A stretch of 64,000 nt of DNA from assembly GCA_900545815.1 (NCBI GenBank), contig URAM01000006.1, positions 1 through 64,000 of the forward strand. The letters run 5' to 3'. How positions within the stretch are numbered: the first letter of the stretch is position 1; each line of letters opens with the position of its first letter. This DNA is from an uncultured Eubacteriales bacterium (GTDB lineage Bacteria; Bacillota; Clostridia; Oscillospirales; Oscillospiraceae). Below are positions 8,287-16,619 of this stretch, one piece after another. Below the pieces are notes generated by a model. That model searched no databases. It was not told the DNA's origin and was given only the letters and a program-made list of their open reading frames with translations. Both the position numbers and the translations under genes were made by a program.

Positions 8287-8326
8287 CTTTCCTACTCCTT
8301 TCCAATCCCTTACCATAAAAAAGCGT

Positions 8327-8827
8327 CTAAACCGGTTCCATCTCCACCATTTCCCCCTCTCCAGTCAAACCTGGAAACCCTTGCTGCCGCAAAGCCTCAT
8401 AGGCCAGGACAGCGGCGGAATTGGACAGGTTCAGGCATCGCGCACCCGAAACCATCGGGATGCGGACACAACGATGATAGTATTCGGTACGGAACCACGC
8501 GGGCAGACCGGCGGTCTCTTTCCCGAAAAAGAGGTAGCAGTCCGGCTCATACTGCACCTGCGTATAGCTCTGAGGTGCTTTGGAACTGGCCAGCCACAGG
8601 CAATCTTTGGCATCTGGATGGTGGACAAAAAAATCCGCCAGATCCTCGTAAACAGTGACGGACACCTGGCTCCAATAGTCCAGCCCTGCCCGCCGCACTG
8701 CTGACGCACTGACGTCAAAGCCCAAAGGGCGAATCAAATGCAGACTGCTTTTGGTCACGGCACAGGTACGGGCGATATTTCCAGTATTCTGCGGAATCTC
8801 CGGCTCTACTAACACGATATGCACCAC
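8327..8827 (-). CDS. trmL: tRNA (cytidine/uridine-34-2'-O)-methyltransferase, TrmL family
   Basis: SPOUT-fold enzyme that uses S-adenosylmethionine to methylate the ribose of the wobble base of certain leucine tRNAs. The 166-residue product shows VLVEPEIPQNTGNIART at the N-terminus, LFFGKETAGLP, and the knot motif IPMVSGARCLNLSNSAAV. I place the start at a GTG (8827) because GGAGGT lies 9 nt upstream and the family begins at MVHIVLVEP; an ATG at 8884 would add 19 residues. It heads the glycolytic block, upstream of pgk. Confidence 0.9.
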   Translation of the reverse strand: MVHIVLVEPEIPQNTGNIARTCAVTKSSLHLIRPLGFDVSASAVRRAGLDYWSQVSVTVYEDLADFFVHHPDAKDCLWLASSKAPQSYTQVQYEPDCYLFFGKETAGLPAWFRTEYYHRCVRIPMVSGARCLNLSNSAAVLAYEALRQQGFPGLTGEGEMVEMEPV

Positions 8828-8918
8828 GAACCATGCACCTCCCCATTCAACTTCTCTGGCTGAGTGCGTCTGTTTGCTCTCCACTCACTCTGCCAAGAAA
8901 TCATTTTTAGTACGGTCT

Positions 8919-8947
8919 ATTCTAGCCCAATTCCATTTGAAAATCAA
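8919..8947 (-). promoter_or_regulatory. trmL-pgk promoter
   Basis: TTGATT (8947-8942) and TAGAAT (8924-8919), spacing 17 bp on the minus strand, about 90 bp upstream of trmL. No other good promoter was found between here and pgk. Confidence 0.6.
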
Positions 8948-9314
8948 CACCATTTTACGCTTTTTCCTGGAAGAATGTCAGTATTTTTGCCCATATCCAT
9001 GAAAAATCTTTGTTTTTCTCAAAAATAGTCCTATACTGAACCATCGGGAACTTACCCAGCGAAAAGGCAGATTTTACCACCCTCCCAGCAAGGAGGGAAA
9101 AAAGCAGGATTGCTTGCAAATCGCAAAAAGGCACTGTCCGTGGAGCTGTTTCGTTCCAGCTTGGCGTTCCCTCCTGCCTTCTTCCGAATTTCACTGGTAT
9201 CCCTGTTCGACATCAGGCACCCATTTTTTCTATTTTCCGTCATAGGCAGATCAGCAGTGAGCCTCCTGTCCGATTTCCTAGGCACCTGCTATGAGTGCCA
9301 CCTGCTGCGCCAAT
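8948..9314. other. Intergenic region without a supported gene
   Basis: Several short reading frames cross it on both strands, but none has a ribosome site or recognisable product. An imperfect CCCTCC/GGAGGG hairpin lies near 9080-9100. Nothing else is evident. Confidence 0.5.
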
Positions 9315-9353
9315 CGAAAACGAGGCCAGACACAAGTTGTGTCTGGCCTCGTT
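9315..9353 (-). terminator. Intrinsic terminator after ilvE
   Basis: A 17-bp perfect inverted repeat (9319-9335 with 9337-9353; arm AACGAGGCCAGACACAA) is followed on the minus strand by TTTTCG. It lies 27 bp past the ilvE stop. Confidence 0.85.
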
Positions 9354-9379
9354 GGGTTTTCGAAAAAGCCGCTTCAAAC

Positions 9380-10450
9380 TTATTCCACAGGAACCGTCCA
9401 GCCCTTGGTGTCCTCGATCTTGCCCCACTGGATGCCGGTGAGGGTGTCGTAGAGCTTCTGGGTCAAGGGGCCGATCTTACCATCGGAAATGTGGGCGATC
9501 TTGTCCATCCACTTCAGTTCCTTGACCGGAGAAACCACCGCTGCGGTGCCGGTGCCAAAGACCTCCTCCAGCTTGCCGTCTTCGGCAGCCTTCATGATGT
9601 CAGCAATAGCCAATCTGCCTTCAATGACTTCATAGCCCCAATCACGGCACAGCTCGATGCAGCTGCGGCGGGTGACGCCAGGCAGGACGGTGCCCACGCA
9701 GGGGGCGGTGTAGATCTTGCCGTCGATCTTGAACATGATGTTCATGGCGCCGACTTCTTCCACATACTTCTTTTCTACGCCGTCCAGCCACAGCACCTGG
9801 GCATAGCCCTGCTGTTCGGCCAGGTCGCCGGCCTTGATGGAAGCTGCGTAGTTGCCGCCGCACTTGCAGAAGCCAGTCAGGCCGGGTGCTGCACGAATAT
9901 ACTCATCTTCAACGTAGATGCGCACAGGCGCCAAACCCTCGGCATAGTAAGCGCCGGAGGGAGAGGTGATGATGCAGAAGCGATAGTGCTTAGACGCATG
10001 GACACCCAGACCCACATCGGTAGCGATCATGAAGGGGCGGATATACAGGGAAGTGCCATCGGTGTGGGGCACCCAGTCCTGATCCACCTTTACCAGCGCC
10101 TTGACAGCCTGCACAAAGTCCTCCACGGGGATATTGGGCATACACATACGGTCAGCGGAGTCATTGCTGCGCTGGGCGTTGCAGTCCGGGCGGAAGAGCT
10201 GAATCTTGCCTTCTGCGGTACGATATGCCTTCAGACCTTCGAAGATCTCCTGGGCGTAGTGGAACACTACCGTAGCCGGATCCATCTGGAAGGGCTGATA
10301 GGGAATGATTCTGGCGTCATGCCAGCCATTGTCCGGATCATAGTCCATGACAAACATATGGTCGGAAAATTCCTTGCCGAAGCCCAGTTTGCTCTCATCA
10401 GCAGGCTTTGCCTTCGGGGTCTTAGTCAATTCAACACGGATATCCAACAT
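9380..10450 (-). CDS. ilvE: Branched-chain amino acid aminotransferase
   Basis: Pyridoxal-phosphate enzyme for the last step of Val, Leu and Ile synthesis or the first step of their breakdown. The 356-residue length and the motifs VFHYAQEIFEGLKAYR, FRPDCNAQRSNDSADRMCMP, CKCGGNYAAS (probable PLP lysine) and EEVGAMNIMF place it in the long (eukaryote-like) BCAT class IV subgroup. The ATG at 10450 follows GGGAGG. It is a single-gene unit, with a terminator behind it and candidate operators before it. Confidence 0.94.
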   Translation of the reverse strand: MLDIRVELTKTPKAKPADESKLGFGKEFSDHMFVMDYDPDNGWHDARIIPYQPFQMDPATVVFHYAQEIFEGLKAYRTAEGKIQLFRPDCNAQRSNDSADRMCMPNIPVEDFVQAVKALVKVDQDWVPHTDGTSLYIRPFMIATDVGLGVHASKHYRFCIITSPSGAYYAEGLAPVRIYVEDEYIRAAPGLTGFCKCGGNYAASIKAGDLAEQQGYAQVLWLDGVEKKYVEEVGAMNIMFKIDGKIYTAPCVGTVLPGVTRRSCIELCRDWGYEVIEGRLAIADIMKAAEDGKLEEVFGTGTAAVVSPVKELKWMDKIAHISDGKIGPLTQKLYDTLTGIQWGKIEDTKGWTVPVE

Positions 10451-10529
10451 AAAAGGTGCCTCCCTTAACAATATCAATCATCACCTTTTCAGAGGAACCT
10501 GAGAAAAGGGCGATTCTGTTTCGCTGTTA

Positions 10530-10576
10530 TTGTATCATACAACCAACCAAATAGCCAGACTGTATCGTATGATACA
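10530..10576. promoter_or_regulatory. Operator-like repeats upstream of ilvE
   Basis: TTGTATCATACAA (10530-10542) is an odd-centred perfect palindrome. About 25 bp further, TGTATCGTATGATACA (10561-10576) contains the arms TGTATC and GATACA and a GTATGATAC core. The two sites share the half-site TGTAT(C/G)ATAC. Spacing and symmetry suggest a dimeric repressor, for example of GntR type; the regulator is not identified. The sites lie 80-125 bp before ilvE and 145-190 bp before the divergent lipid kinase gene. Confidence 0.45.
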
Positions 10577-10720
10577 TTTTCTCCCACATTTCGTCCCTTT
10601 TTCCCGTTCTTCCCCTTCTTTCAGGGGAAAGTTCACAAAATAAGGTTGTTTTTTTTCGTCCCTTCTTCCATAATAGGAGTATTCTTTCTGTCATATTTTG
10701 TCCAACGGGAGTGAACGCAT

Positions 10721-11617
10721 ATGAAAACACTTCTCTTCATCTATAATCCCGCCGCCGGCAAGGCCAAGATCACCAGCGCACTAGGGGAAGTGACCGCCCT
10801 GTTTCAAAAGGAGGACTGGCTGGTCACTCTGTACGCCACCAAAGCGGCCGGAGACGCCACAAAGGCCGCCCAGGAGCTGGGCAGCTCCTATGATCGCATC
10901 ATCTGTTCCGGCGGTGACGGCACCCTCAGTGAGGTGGTCACCGGTCTCATTCACGGTGGGCTCAAGCAGCCCTTGGGGTATCTCCCCGCCGGCAGCACCA
11001 ACGATTTCTCCAAGACCCTCCGCCTCCCTGCCAACCTCTGCAAGGCAGCGGCCATTGCGGCAGCAGGGGAACCCTTTGCCTGTGATATGGGACAGTTCAA
11101 CGACAGCCACATCTTTGTCTATGTGGCCGCCTTTGGCCTGTTCACCAACGTGGCCTATGAAACGCCCCAGGAGATCAAGCAGATCTTAGGGCACGCAGCT
11201 TATGTGCTGAAAGGCATCCAGAGTCTGACCGACATCACCAGCTACTCCATGACCATCCAGCATGACGGCATTGTAGAGGAAGGGAACTTCATCTACGGCA
11301 TGGTTTCCAACTCTGTTTCTGTGGGTGGTTTCCAAGGGATGAAGAACCACGATGTGATTTTGGATGACGGCAAGTTTGAAGTGCTGCTGGTGGAGACGCC
11401 CACCTCCCTGGCACAGCTGAACACCATCATCGCCGCCCTGCTGGCTCGAACCCCCAATGAGAAGGTTCGCTCCTTCCAGACCAGCAGCATCTCCTTCCAC
11501 TGCAATACGCCGGTGGCATGGACGCTGGACGGAGAATATGGCGGAAATCATGAGGATAGTTATGTGGAGATCCTGCCCCAAGCGGTGCAGATGATCCGAG
11601 GGAGGGATACGGTATGA
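10721..11617 (+). CDS. Diacylglycerol kinase family lipid kinase (YegS/DgkB-like)
   Basis: Soluble lipid kinase of the DAGK catalytic-domain family, probably phosphorylating diacylglycerol or a related lipid at the membrane. The 298-residue protein has the N-terminal FIYNPAAGK, the nucleotide-binding CSGGDGTLSEV and the LPAGSTNDFSKTL signature, with the C-terminal substrate domain ending in AWTLDGEYGG. The ATG is preceded by GGGAG. It overlaps mnmE by 4 bp (ATGA), so the two are translationally coupled. Substrate cannot be told from sequence. Confidence 0.9.
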   Translation: MKTLLFIYNPAAGKAKITSALGEVTALFQKEDWLVTLYATKAAGDATKAAQELGSSYDRIICSGGDGTLSEVVTGLIHGGLKQPLGYLPAGSTNDFSKTLRLPANLCKAAAIAAAGEPFACDMGQFNDSHIFVYVAAFGLFTNVAYETPQEIKQILGHAAYVLKGIQSLTDITSYSMTIQHDGIVEEGNFIYGMVSNSVSVGGFQGMKNHDVILDDGKFEVLLVETPTSLAQLNTIIAALLARTPNEKVRSFQTSSISFHCNTPVAWTLDGEYGGNHEDSYVEILPQAVQMIRGRDTV

Positions 11618-12975
11618 CCGACACCATTGCTGCCATTGCCACTGGCTGCGCCCGGACGGCTATTGGCATCCTACGCATCTCCGGACCGGAGGCGCATCAA
11701 GTGCTGGCCAGGGTATTTACCCCCTTCGCCGGAAAGACCCCCTTGCTGGAGCGCCCAGCGCAGACGTTGATCTATGGTCAGCTCCATGACGCTCATGGCG
11801 CTGTGTTGGATCACTGCTTGGCCACCTTCTCTGTGGCTCCCGCCAGCTACACCGGCGAGGACACGGCGGAATTGCAGTGCCACGGCTCCCCCACCATGCT
11901 GGCCGCTGGCCTGGAAGCCTTGTTCGCCGCTGGCGCCCGACAAGCCAAGGCAGGGGAATTTACCCGCCGCGCCTTTTTGAACGGCAAGATGGATCTGACC
12001 CAGGCGGAAGCGGTGGTCGATCTGATCGATGCTGAGACGATCTCCGCTGCCAAGAACGCTGTGGGACAGCTCTCCGGTGCGATGGGGAAGAAGATTGACG
12101 GGATCTACAATCAACTGGTCGATCTCTTGGCGCATTTCCATGCGGTGCTGGACTACCCCGATGAGGACATTGAGCCCTTTGAAGCGGAGGAGATTGCTCA
12201 GAGCGTGAGCAAGGCCGCCCAAGACCTAGCTGCCCTCCGTGCCACCTATCATCGAGGGAAACAGCTGACCCAAGGTGTTCCCTGTGCCATCGTTGGCCGT
12301 CCAAATGCGGGAAAAAGCTCCCTGCTCAACGCCATTCTGGGCTATGACCGCGCCATCGTCACCGACATCCCCGGCACCACCCGGGACACGGTGGAGGAAA
12401 AGGCCGTGCTGGGCGGCGTACTGCTGCGGCTGATCGACACGGCCGGTCTGAGAGAGACTGGCGATGTGGTGGAACAGATGGGCGTGCGCCGGAGCCTGGA
12501 CGCTTTGGAGCGGGCAGAGCTGGCCCTGGTGGTGCTGGACGGCAGCGCCCCGCTGGATGACAACGACAGGATGGTGCTGGACGCCGCCGGTCAGGTGGAG
12601 GAGTGCATCGTTCTGGTGAACAAATCCGATCTGCCCCAGCAGGCCGATCTGTCCAATCTGACGCAAGCGCCCCTGGTCATCAGCGCCAAGGAAGGCTCTG
12701 GTCTGGACGCACTGGAGACGGAGATTGCCCAACGGTTCCCGTCTGGCACGGAACAGCAGGGAGAACTGCTGACCAACGCCCGACAGGCGGAAGCTGCCCA
12801 GCGGGCGGAACAGGCACTGGAAGCGGTGCGAGACGGGCTGAAGTCTGGGATGTCTCCCGATGCCGTGCTCTCCGATGTAGAGTTCGCTATGACCGCCCTG
12901 GCTGAGGTCACGGGGCGGCGGATCACCGAAGATGTGACCGCCCGCATCTTCTCCCGTTTCTGTGTGGGGAAGTAA
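11614..12975 (+). CDS. mnmE: tRNA uridine-5-carboxymethylaminomethyl modification GTPase MnmE
   Basis: Works with MnmG to install (carboxymethyl)aminomethyl groups on wobble U34. The 453-residue protein has the tetrahydrofolate-binding N-domain (ASYTGEDTAELQCHG, AGEFTRRAFLNGKMDLTQAEA), an inserted G domain with GRPNAGKSSLLN, DTAGLRET and NKSD, and the C-terminal FCVGK box (usually FCIGK), whose Cys is essential in the family. It overlaps the lipid kinase gene upstream. In many relatives mnmE lies beside jag and mnmG near oriC; here it is about 47 kb from jag and mnmG is not in the window. Confidence 0.97.
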   Translation: MTDTIAAIATGCARTAIGILRISGPEAHQVLARVFTPFAGKTPLLERPAQTLIYGQLHDAHGAVLDHCLATFSVAPASYTGEDTAELQCHGSPTMLAAGLEALFAAGARQAKAGEFTRRAFLNGKMDLTQAEAVVDLIDAETISAAKNAVGQLSGAMGKKIDGIYNQLVDLLAHFHAVLDYPDEDIEPFEAEEIAQSVSKAAQDLAALRATYHRGKQLTQGVPCAIVGRPNAGKSSLLNAILGYDRAIVTDIPGTTRDTVEEKAVLGGVLLRLIDTAGLRETGDVVEQMGVRRSLDALERAELALVVLDGSAPLDDNDRMVLDAAGQVEECIVLVNKSDLPQQADLSNLTQAPLVISAKEGSGLDALETEIAQRFPSGTEQQGELLTNARQAEAAQRAEQALEAVRDGLKSGMSPDAVLSDVEFAMTALAEVTGRRITEDVTARIFSRFCVGK

Positions 12976-13027
12976 CTTTGTCTCCGTTCTGTTCCAATTT
13001 TTTCATCCTTTTGTTTCCCTTTTGGTC

Positions 13028-13055
13028 TTGAAAATCCCCCCAGCGCGTATATAAT
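13028..13055 (+). promoter_or_regulatory. Promoter of the zinc-ribbon protein gene
   Basis: TTGAAA (13028-13033) and TATAAT (13050-13055), spacing 16 bp, 45 bp before the start codon. Confidence 0.6.
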
Positions 13056-13099
13056 AATTCGATACCATTCAAACCCTGTGAAAAGAGGACGATCCCTTT

Positions 13100-13891
13100 A
13101 TGATTACTACTTTTTGCCCCAAGTGTCATCGCCCCTATGACGTGAGCCTGGGGGAGTGCCCGGTTTGCAGTCGAAAAGCAGCCGCGGAACAAAATCAGGC
13201 CAAGGCACGAAAAAAAATATCGCTGGTGGGCAAGCGCAGTCATCCTGCCCCCAAGCCGCCCAAAGAACATCTCTCCCCAGAGACGCCCAAACGGCACATC
13301 ACACCGCCGAAAAAGACGGATCCGGATGCTACGATGATCTTAGATCACCCACTGATCCTGGACACCCCTCCGGCGGCGCCAGAGCCTGCGGCACCTACGC
13401 CCCCTCCTGCCGCTGGGAGGGGCAGCAAAAAGAGACAGCGGCGTGAGATCCCCATCCTCGCCCTTCTGCTCTGCATTGTCATTCTGTTCCTGCTCGTGGT
13501 TGGCGGCGCAGCCGTTATGCGCGGGCTGGACGGCAGCACGGCGGACACTTCCGCTCCTACATCCAGTCAAGCAGAGCCGGACAAGAAAGAGGACACCAAG
13601 AAGGACGAAAAAAAGGACACCAAGACGGATAACAAAACTGACGACCCGAATGATACCACTACGGATAACAACACAGGCGGCAACACCCAGACGCCCACGG
13701 AACCCACGACCCCCACGGAGCCGACCACCCCTACGGAGCCGACGGAACCCACAACGCCTACAGAGCCGACCACCCCTACAGAGCCGACGGAACCCACAAC
13801 CCCTACAGAGCCGACTACCCCTACGGAGCCCACAACGCCCGGTGAAGGCGGCGGCACTACGACGACAGACCCAACAACGCCAGCAGAATAA
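13100..13891 (+). CDS. Zinc-ribbon membrane protein with Thr-Pro-Glu repeat tail
   Basis: Function unknown. The 263 residues divide into a zinc ribbon (Cys6, Cys9, Cys20, Cys23), a basic/proline-rich segment (about 35-115), one membrane helix (about 118-140), a Lys/Asp/Thr-rich stretch (about 155-190) and a low-complexity tail of TEPTTP and TEP units (about 199-245). The lack of a signal peptide and the charge pattern suggest a cytoplasmic ribbon with an extracellular tail. AGAGGA precedes the ATG. It lies between mnmE and thiI on the same strand with its own promoter. No enzymatic motif was seen. Confidence 0.75.
   Translation: MITTFCPKCHRPYDVSLGECPVCSRKAAAEQNQAKARKKISLVGKRSHPAPKPPKEHLSPETPKRHITPPKKTDPDATMILDHPLILDTPPAAPEPAAPTPPPAAGRGSKKRQRREIPILALLLCIVILFLLVVGGAAVMRGLDGSTADTSAPTSSQAEPDKKEDTKKDEKKDTKTDNKTDDPNDTTTDNNTGGNTQTPTEPTTPTEPTTPTEPTEPTTPTEPTTPTEPTEPTTPTEPTTPTEPTTPGEGGGTTTTDPTTPAE
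13691..13840 (+). repeat. In-frame tandem repeat encoding TEPTTP units
   Basis: Within the zinc-ribbon protein gene the DNA repeats in multiples of 9 and 18 nt (variants of accccTACGGAGCCGACC), with a 45-nt super-unit coding TEPTTP-TEPTTP-TEP seen about twice and a final partial copy. Near-identical copies make length change by slippage or recombination possible without frameshift. Confidence 0.75.
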
Positions 13892-13933
13892 GGCTTTGTT
13901 GGGATAGAAAAAGAGAGAGGAAACCATAACATC

Positions 13934-15127
13934 ATGAACCAAGAACTGTTTTTACTGAAGATGGGCGAGATCGTCCTGAAGGGTCTGAACCGCCGCCGGT
14001 TTGAGGAGCGGCTGATGGGCAACCTTCAGCGCCGTCTCCACCCCTACGGCCGCTTCCGCGCCATCTCCCGCCAGTCCATCGTCTATGTGGAACCGCTGGA
14101 GGAGACCTGTGATCTGGACGGCGCATGGGAGTCCATGAAGCAGCTGTTCGGCATTGTGGGGCTATCCCGTGCCAAATCCTGCGAGAAGAATCCGGACGCC
14201 TTTTTTCAGGCCGCCTGTGCCTATCTGGATGAGGATCTGAAAAACGCCAAGAGCTTCAAAGTAGAGTCCAAGCGCAGCGACAAGACCTTCCCCATGACTT
14301 CCATCGAGTTGAGTCAGTATGTAGGCGGTCTGCTCTCGGAAGCCTATCCGCATTTGAAAGTGGACGTTCACAATCCGGAATTGATCGTCCACTTAGAAGT
14401 TCGGGACTTTGCCGGTTACGTCCATGCCAACCCGGAACCGGGCGCTGGCGGCCTGCCGGTGGGCGTGGGCGGACGTGCTGTGGCACTGCTCTCCGGCGGC
14501 ATTGACTCCCCAGTTGCCTGCTATATGATGGCCAAGCGCGGCTTGGCGCTGGAGATGGTACACTTCTTCAGCTACCCGTACACCTCCAATGAGGCCAAGG
14601 AGAAGGTGCTGGAGCTGGCCAGCCTTCTGACCGGCTACTGCGGCCGCCTGACCGTGAACATCGTCCCCTTCACCGGCATCCAGGAGGAGTTGCGCCGGAG
14701 CTGTCCGGAACCCTACTTCACTCTGGCTATGCGCCGGTTCATGATGCGCATTTCCGAGATGATCGCAGACCGAGTGGGCGCTGGCGCTCTGGTTACCGGC
14801 GAGAGCTTGGGACAGGTGGCCAGTCAGACCATGGCGGCGATGGCAGTCACCGAGGATGTGGTGAAAAAACCGGTGTTCCGTCCCCTGATCGGCATGGACA
14901 AAGAAGAAATTGTGAAAATTTCCCGCCACATCGGCACCTTTGATACCTCCATCCTGCCCTATGAGGACTGCTGCACCGTCTTTACCCCCCGTCATCCCCG
15001 CACCCAGCCCAAGGTCAGCGACTTTGACGATATCGAAACTAAGTACGACTTTGAAGGTCTGTGCCAGCAGGCATTTGACAACATCGAGCGTGTCCAGATC
15101 CCCTTCCGGAATCAGCGGGACGCTTAA
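13934..15127 (+). CDS. thiI: tRNA 4-thiouridine synthase ThiI (no rhodanese domain)
   Basis: Adenylates and thiolates U8 of tRNA and, in some bacteria, supports thiazole synthesis. The 397-residue protein has an N-terminal ferredoxin-like and THUMP region (about 1-170) and a PP-loop pyrophosphatase domain with ALLSGGIDSPVA at about 185-195 and YEDCCTVF near the end. It ends there, so it lacks the C-terminal rhodanese domain of the E. coli enzyme, as is usual in Bacillota, where a dedicated cysteine desulfurase delivers sulfur. No desulfurase gene is adjacent. Confidence 0.95.
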   Translation: MNQELFLLKMGEIVLKGLNRRRFEERLMGNLQRRLHPYGRFRAISRQSIVYVEPLEETCDLDGAWESMKQLFGIVGLSRAKSCEKNPDAFFQAACAYLDEDLKNAKSFKVESKRSDKTFPMTSIELSQYVGGLLSEAYPHLKVDVHNPELIVHLEVRDFAGYVHANPEPGAGGLPVGVGGRAVALLSGGIDSPVACYMMAKRGLALEMVHFFSYPYTSNEAKEKVLELASLLTGYCGRLTVNIVPFTGIQEELRRSCPEPYFTLAMRRFMMRISEMIADRVGAGALVTGESLGQVASQTMAAMAVTEDVVKKPVFRPLIGMDKEEIVKISRHIGTFDTSILPYEDCCTVFTPRHPRTQPKVSDFDDIETKYDFEGLCQQAFDNIERVQIPFRNQRDA

Positions 15128-15133
15128 TAGACA

Positions 15134-15165
15134 GAAAAAGAGCGCCAATCATGGCGCTCTTTTTG
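15134..15165. terminator. Bidirectional terminator between thiI and rluD
   Basis: AAAAGAGCGCC pairs with GGCGCTCTTTT around a 6-nt loop, with an A-run on the left and TTTTTG on the right, so it can serve both convergent genes. Confidence 0.85.
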
Positions 15166-15170
15166 ATTGC

Positions 15171-16085
15171 TTATTTCCGCATGGACAGCTTTCGCAGCAC
15201 TTCCTGGAAGTAGTCCGGCAACGGACACTCCACCTCCATCCGCTCCCCTGTTCTGGGGTGCTGGAAAGCCAGTTTTCTGGCGTGGAGGCACTGTCCGGTC
15301 AGACCGAAGGTCTCCTTCCGCTTCCCACCGTACACCGGATCGCCCAGCACTGGGTGCCCGATATAGGCCATGTGGACACGGATTTGGTGGGTGCGGCCAG
15401 TCTCCAGGTTGCACTGGATGTGGGTATAGCCCGAATAGCGCTCCAGCACCTTCCAATGGGTCACCGCCCGTCGGCCATCCGCTGCCACAGCCATCCGCTT
15501 CCGGTCGGTGCGATGGCGGGCGATGGGGGCATCCACGGTGCCGGTCTCCGCTCGGAAGCTGCCCACCACAATGGCCTCGTAGGTGCGCGCCAAGGAGTGG
15601 TCTTGGAGCTGCTCGGACAAGCTCAGGTGAGCCATATCGTTTTTGGCCGCGATGATGAGTCCGCTGGTGTCTCGGTCGATACGGTGGACGATACCTGGCC
15701 GCAGCTGGCCGTTGATGCCGGAGAGGGAATCGCCGCAGGCGTAGAGCAGGGCGTTGACCAAGGTGCCATCTGAGTGGCCGGGGGCGGGGTGTACCACCAT
15801 GCCCACCGGTTTGTTGACCACAATGACATCCTGATCCTCATAGACCACATCTAGGGGGATGTTTTGGGACAGGACTTCCACCGGCTCCGGTTCCGGCAGC
15901 TGGACGATCACGGTATCGCCCGCAGAAAACTTGGTATTTTTCTTCGCCGCTTTTCCGTTCGCCGTCACCCTTCCCTGTTCCAGCAGCTTTTGCGCACCGC
16001 TGCGGGTGAGGGTATCCACGGTCTGGGCTAGGAACTGATCTGCACGCTGGCCAGCCTGTTCCACCGTCAAGGTGAGCTGGCTCAT
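15171..16085 (-). CDS. RluD-family pseudouridine synthase
   Basis: Isomerises uridine to pseudouridine in rRNA, typically large-subunit positions. The 304-residue protein starts with an S4 RNA-binding domain (about 15-70), followed by the RluA/RluD catalytic domain with HRIDRDTSGL (catalytic Asp137), GRTHQIRVHMAYIGHPVLGDPVYG and the C-terminal HARKLAFQHP. The start overlaps the lspA stop by 4 bp, the conserved lspA-rluD coupling (ylyB in Bacillus). Target site cannot be assigned among RluC/RluD/YlyB types. Confidence 0.93.
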   Translation of the reverse strand: MSQLTLTVEQAGQRADQFLAQTVDTLTRSGAQKLLEQGRVTANGKAAKKNTKFSAGDTVIVQLPEPEPVEVLSQNIPLDVVYEDQDVIVVNKPVGMVVHPAPGHSDGTLVNALLYACGDSLSGINGQLRPGIVHRIDRDTSGLIIAAKNDMAHLSLSEQLQDHSLARTYEAIVVGSFRAETGTVDAPIARHRTDRKRMAVAADGRRAVTHWKVLERYSGYTHIQCNLETGRTHQIRVHMAYIGHPVLGDPVYGGKRKETFGLTGQCLHARKLAFQHPRTGERMEVECPLPDYFQEVLRKLSMRK

Positions 16086-16573
16086 TTCTTTCGCTTGCCT
16101 CTGATCTCCCGCTTGCCATGGACGCGCTCGCAGCGATCCCAGAAGAAAAGAACATAGATGACCAGGAGGATGGCGCCCACTACCACAAAGATGTCCGCCA
16201 CGTTAAAGACGGCAAATTTCACAAAGAGCACCTGGATCATATCGGTCACATAACCCATAAAGAACCGGTCGATCAGGTTGCCCACTGCGCCGGCCAGGAT
16301 AAGCATAAGGGTGAAGCGGCCAAAGGGGTGGCGCATCCACTTGCAGGCGATGGCCAGGATGAGCAGGAGGGAAACCACCAGGGAGATCACTGCCAAAATT
16401 GTGGTGTACTGGTCAAAGGAGGAAAAGGCTGCGCCGGTGTTCTGCACATAATTCAACCCCAGCCAGTTGGGAATCAGGACTTTGGTGGCCCCTACCGCCA
16501 TGGTAGCACGGATATAGAATTTCGTGGCCTGATCCAGGATGACAAGCAGTGCTGCAATGACAAAGAAAATCAT
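16082..16573 (-). CDS. lspA: Lipoprotein signal peptidase II
   Basis: Membrane aspartyl protease that removes the signal peptide from prolipoproteins. The 163 residues hold four membrane helices (about 1-20, 58-77, 86-103, 124-146) and the two catalytic Asp in GYVTDMI (Asp111) and FNVADI (Asp127), with NLIDR and the NTGAAFS loop. AAGGAGC precedes the ATG. It is coupled to the pseudouridine synthase downstream and lies 46 bp after the DEAD-box helicase gene. Confidence 0.96.
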   Translation of the reverse strand: MIFFVIAALLVILDQATKFYIRATMAVGATKVLIPNWLGLNYVQNTGAAFSSFDQYTTILAVISLVVSLLLILAIACKWMRHPFGRFTLMLILAGAVGNLIDRFFMGYVTDMIQVLFVKFAVFNVADIFVVVGAILLVIYVLFFWDRCERVHGKREIRGKRKK

Positions 16574-16619
16574 AAACTATCAGCTCCTTTTTCTATTTGC
16601 TGGTCCGTTTTTGAAAGGT

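Noticed and set aside
9052..9285. 77-codon minus-strand ORF between trmL and ilvE
   Set aside because: No ribosome site and unstructured composition; several frames are open here by chance.
10451..10530. T-box leader before ilvE
   Set aside because: No T-box core (GGGTGG-type motif) and no terminator/antiterminator pair; only a short stem near 10475-10510.
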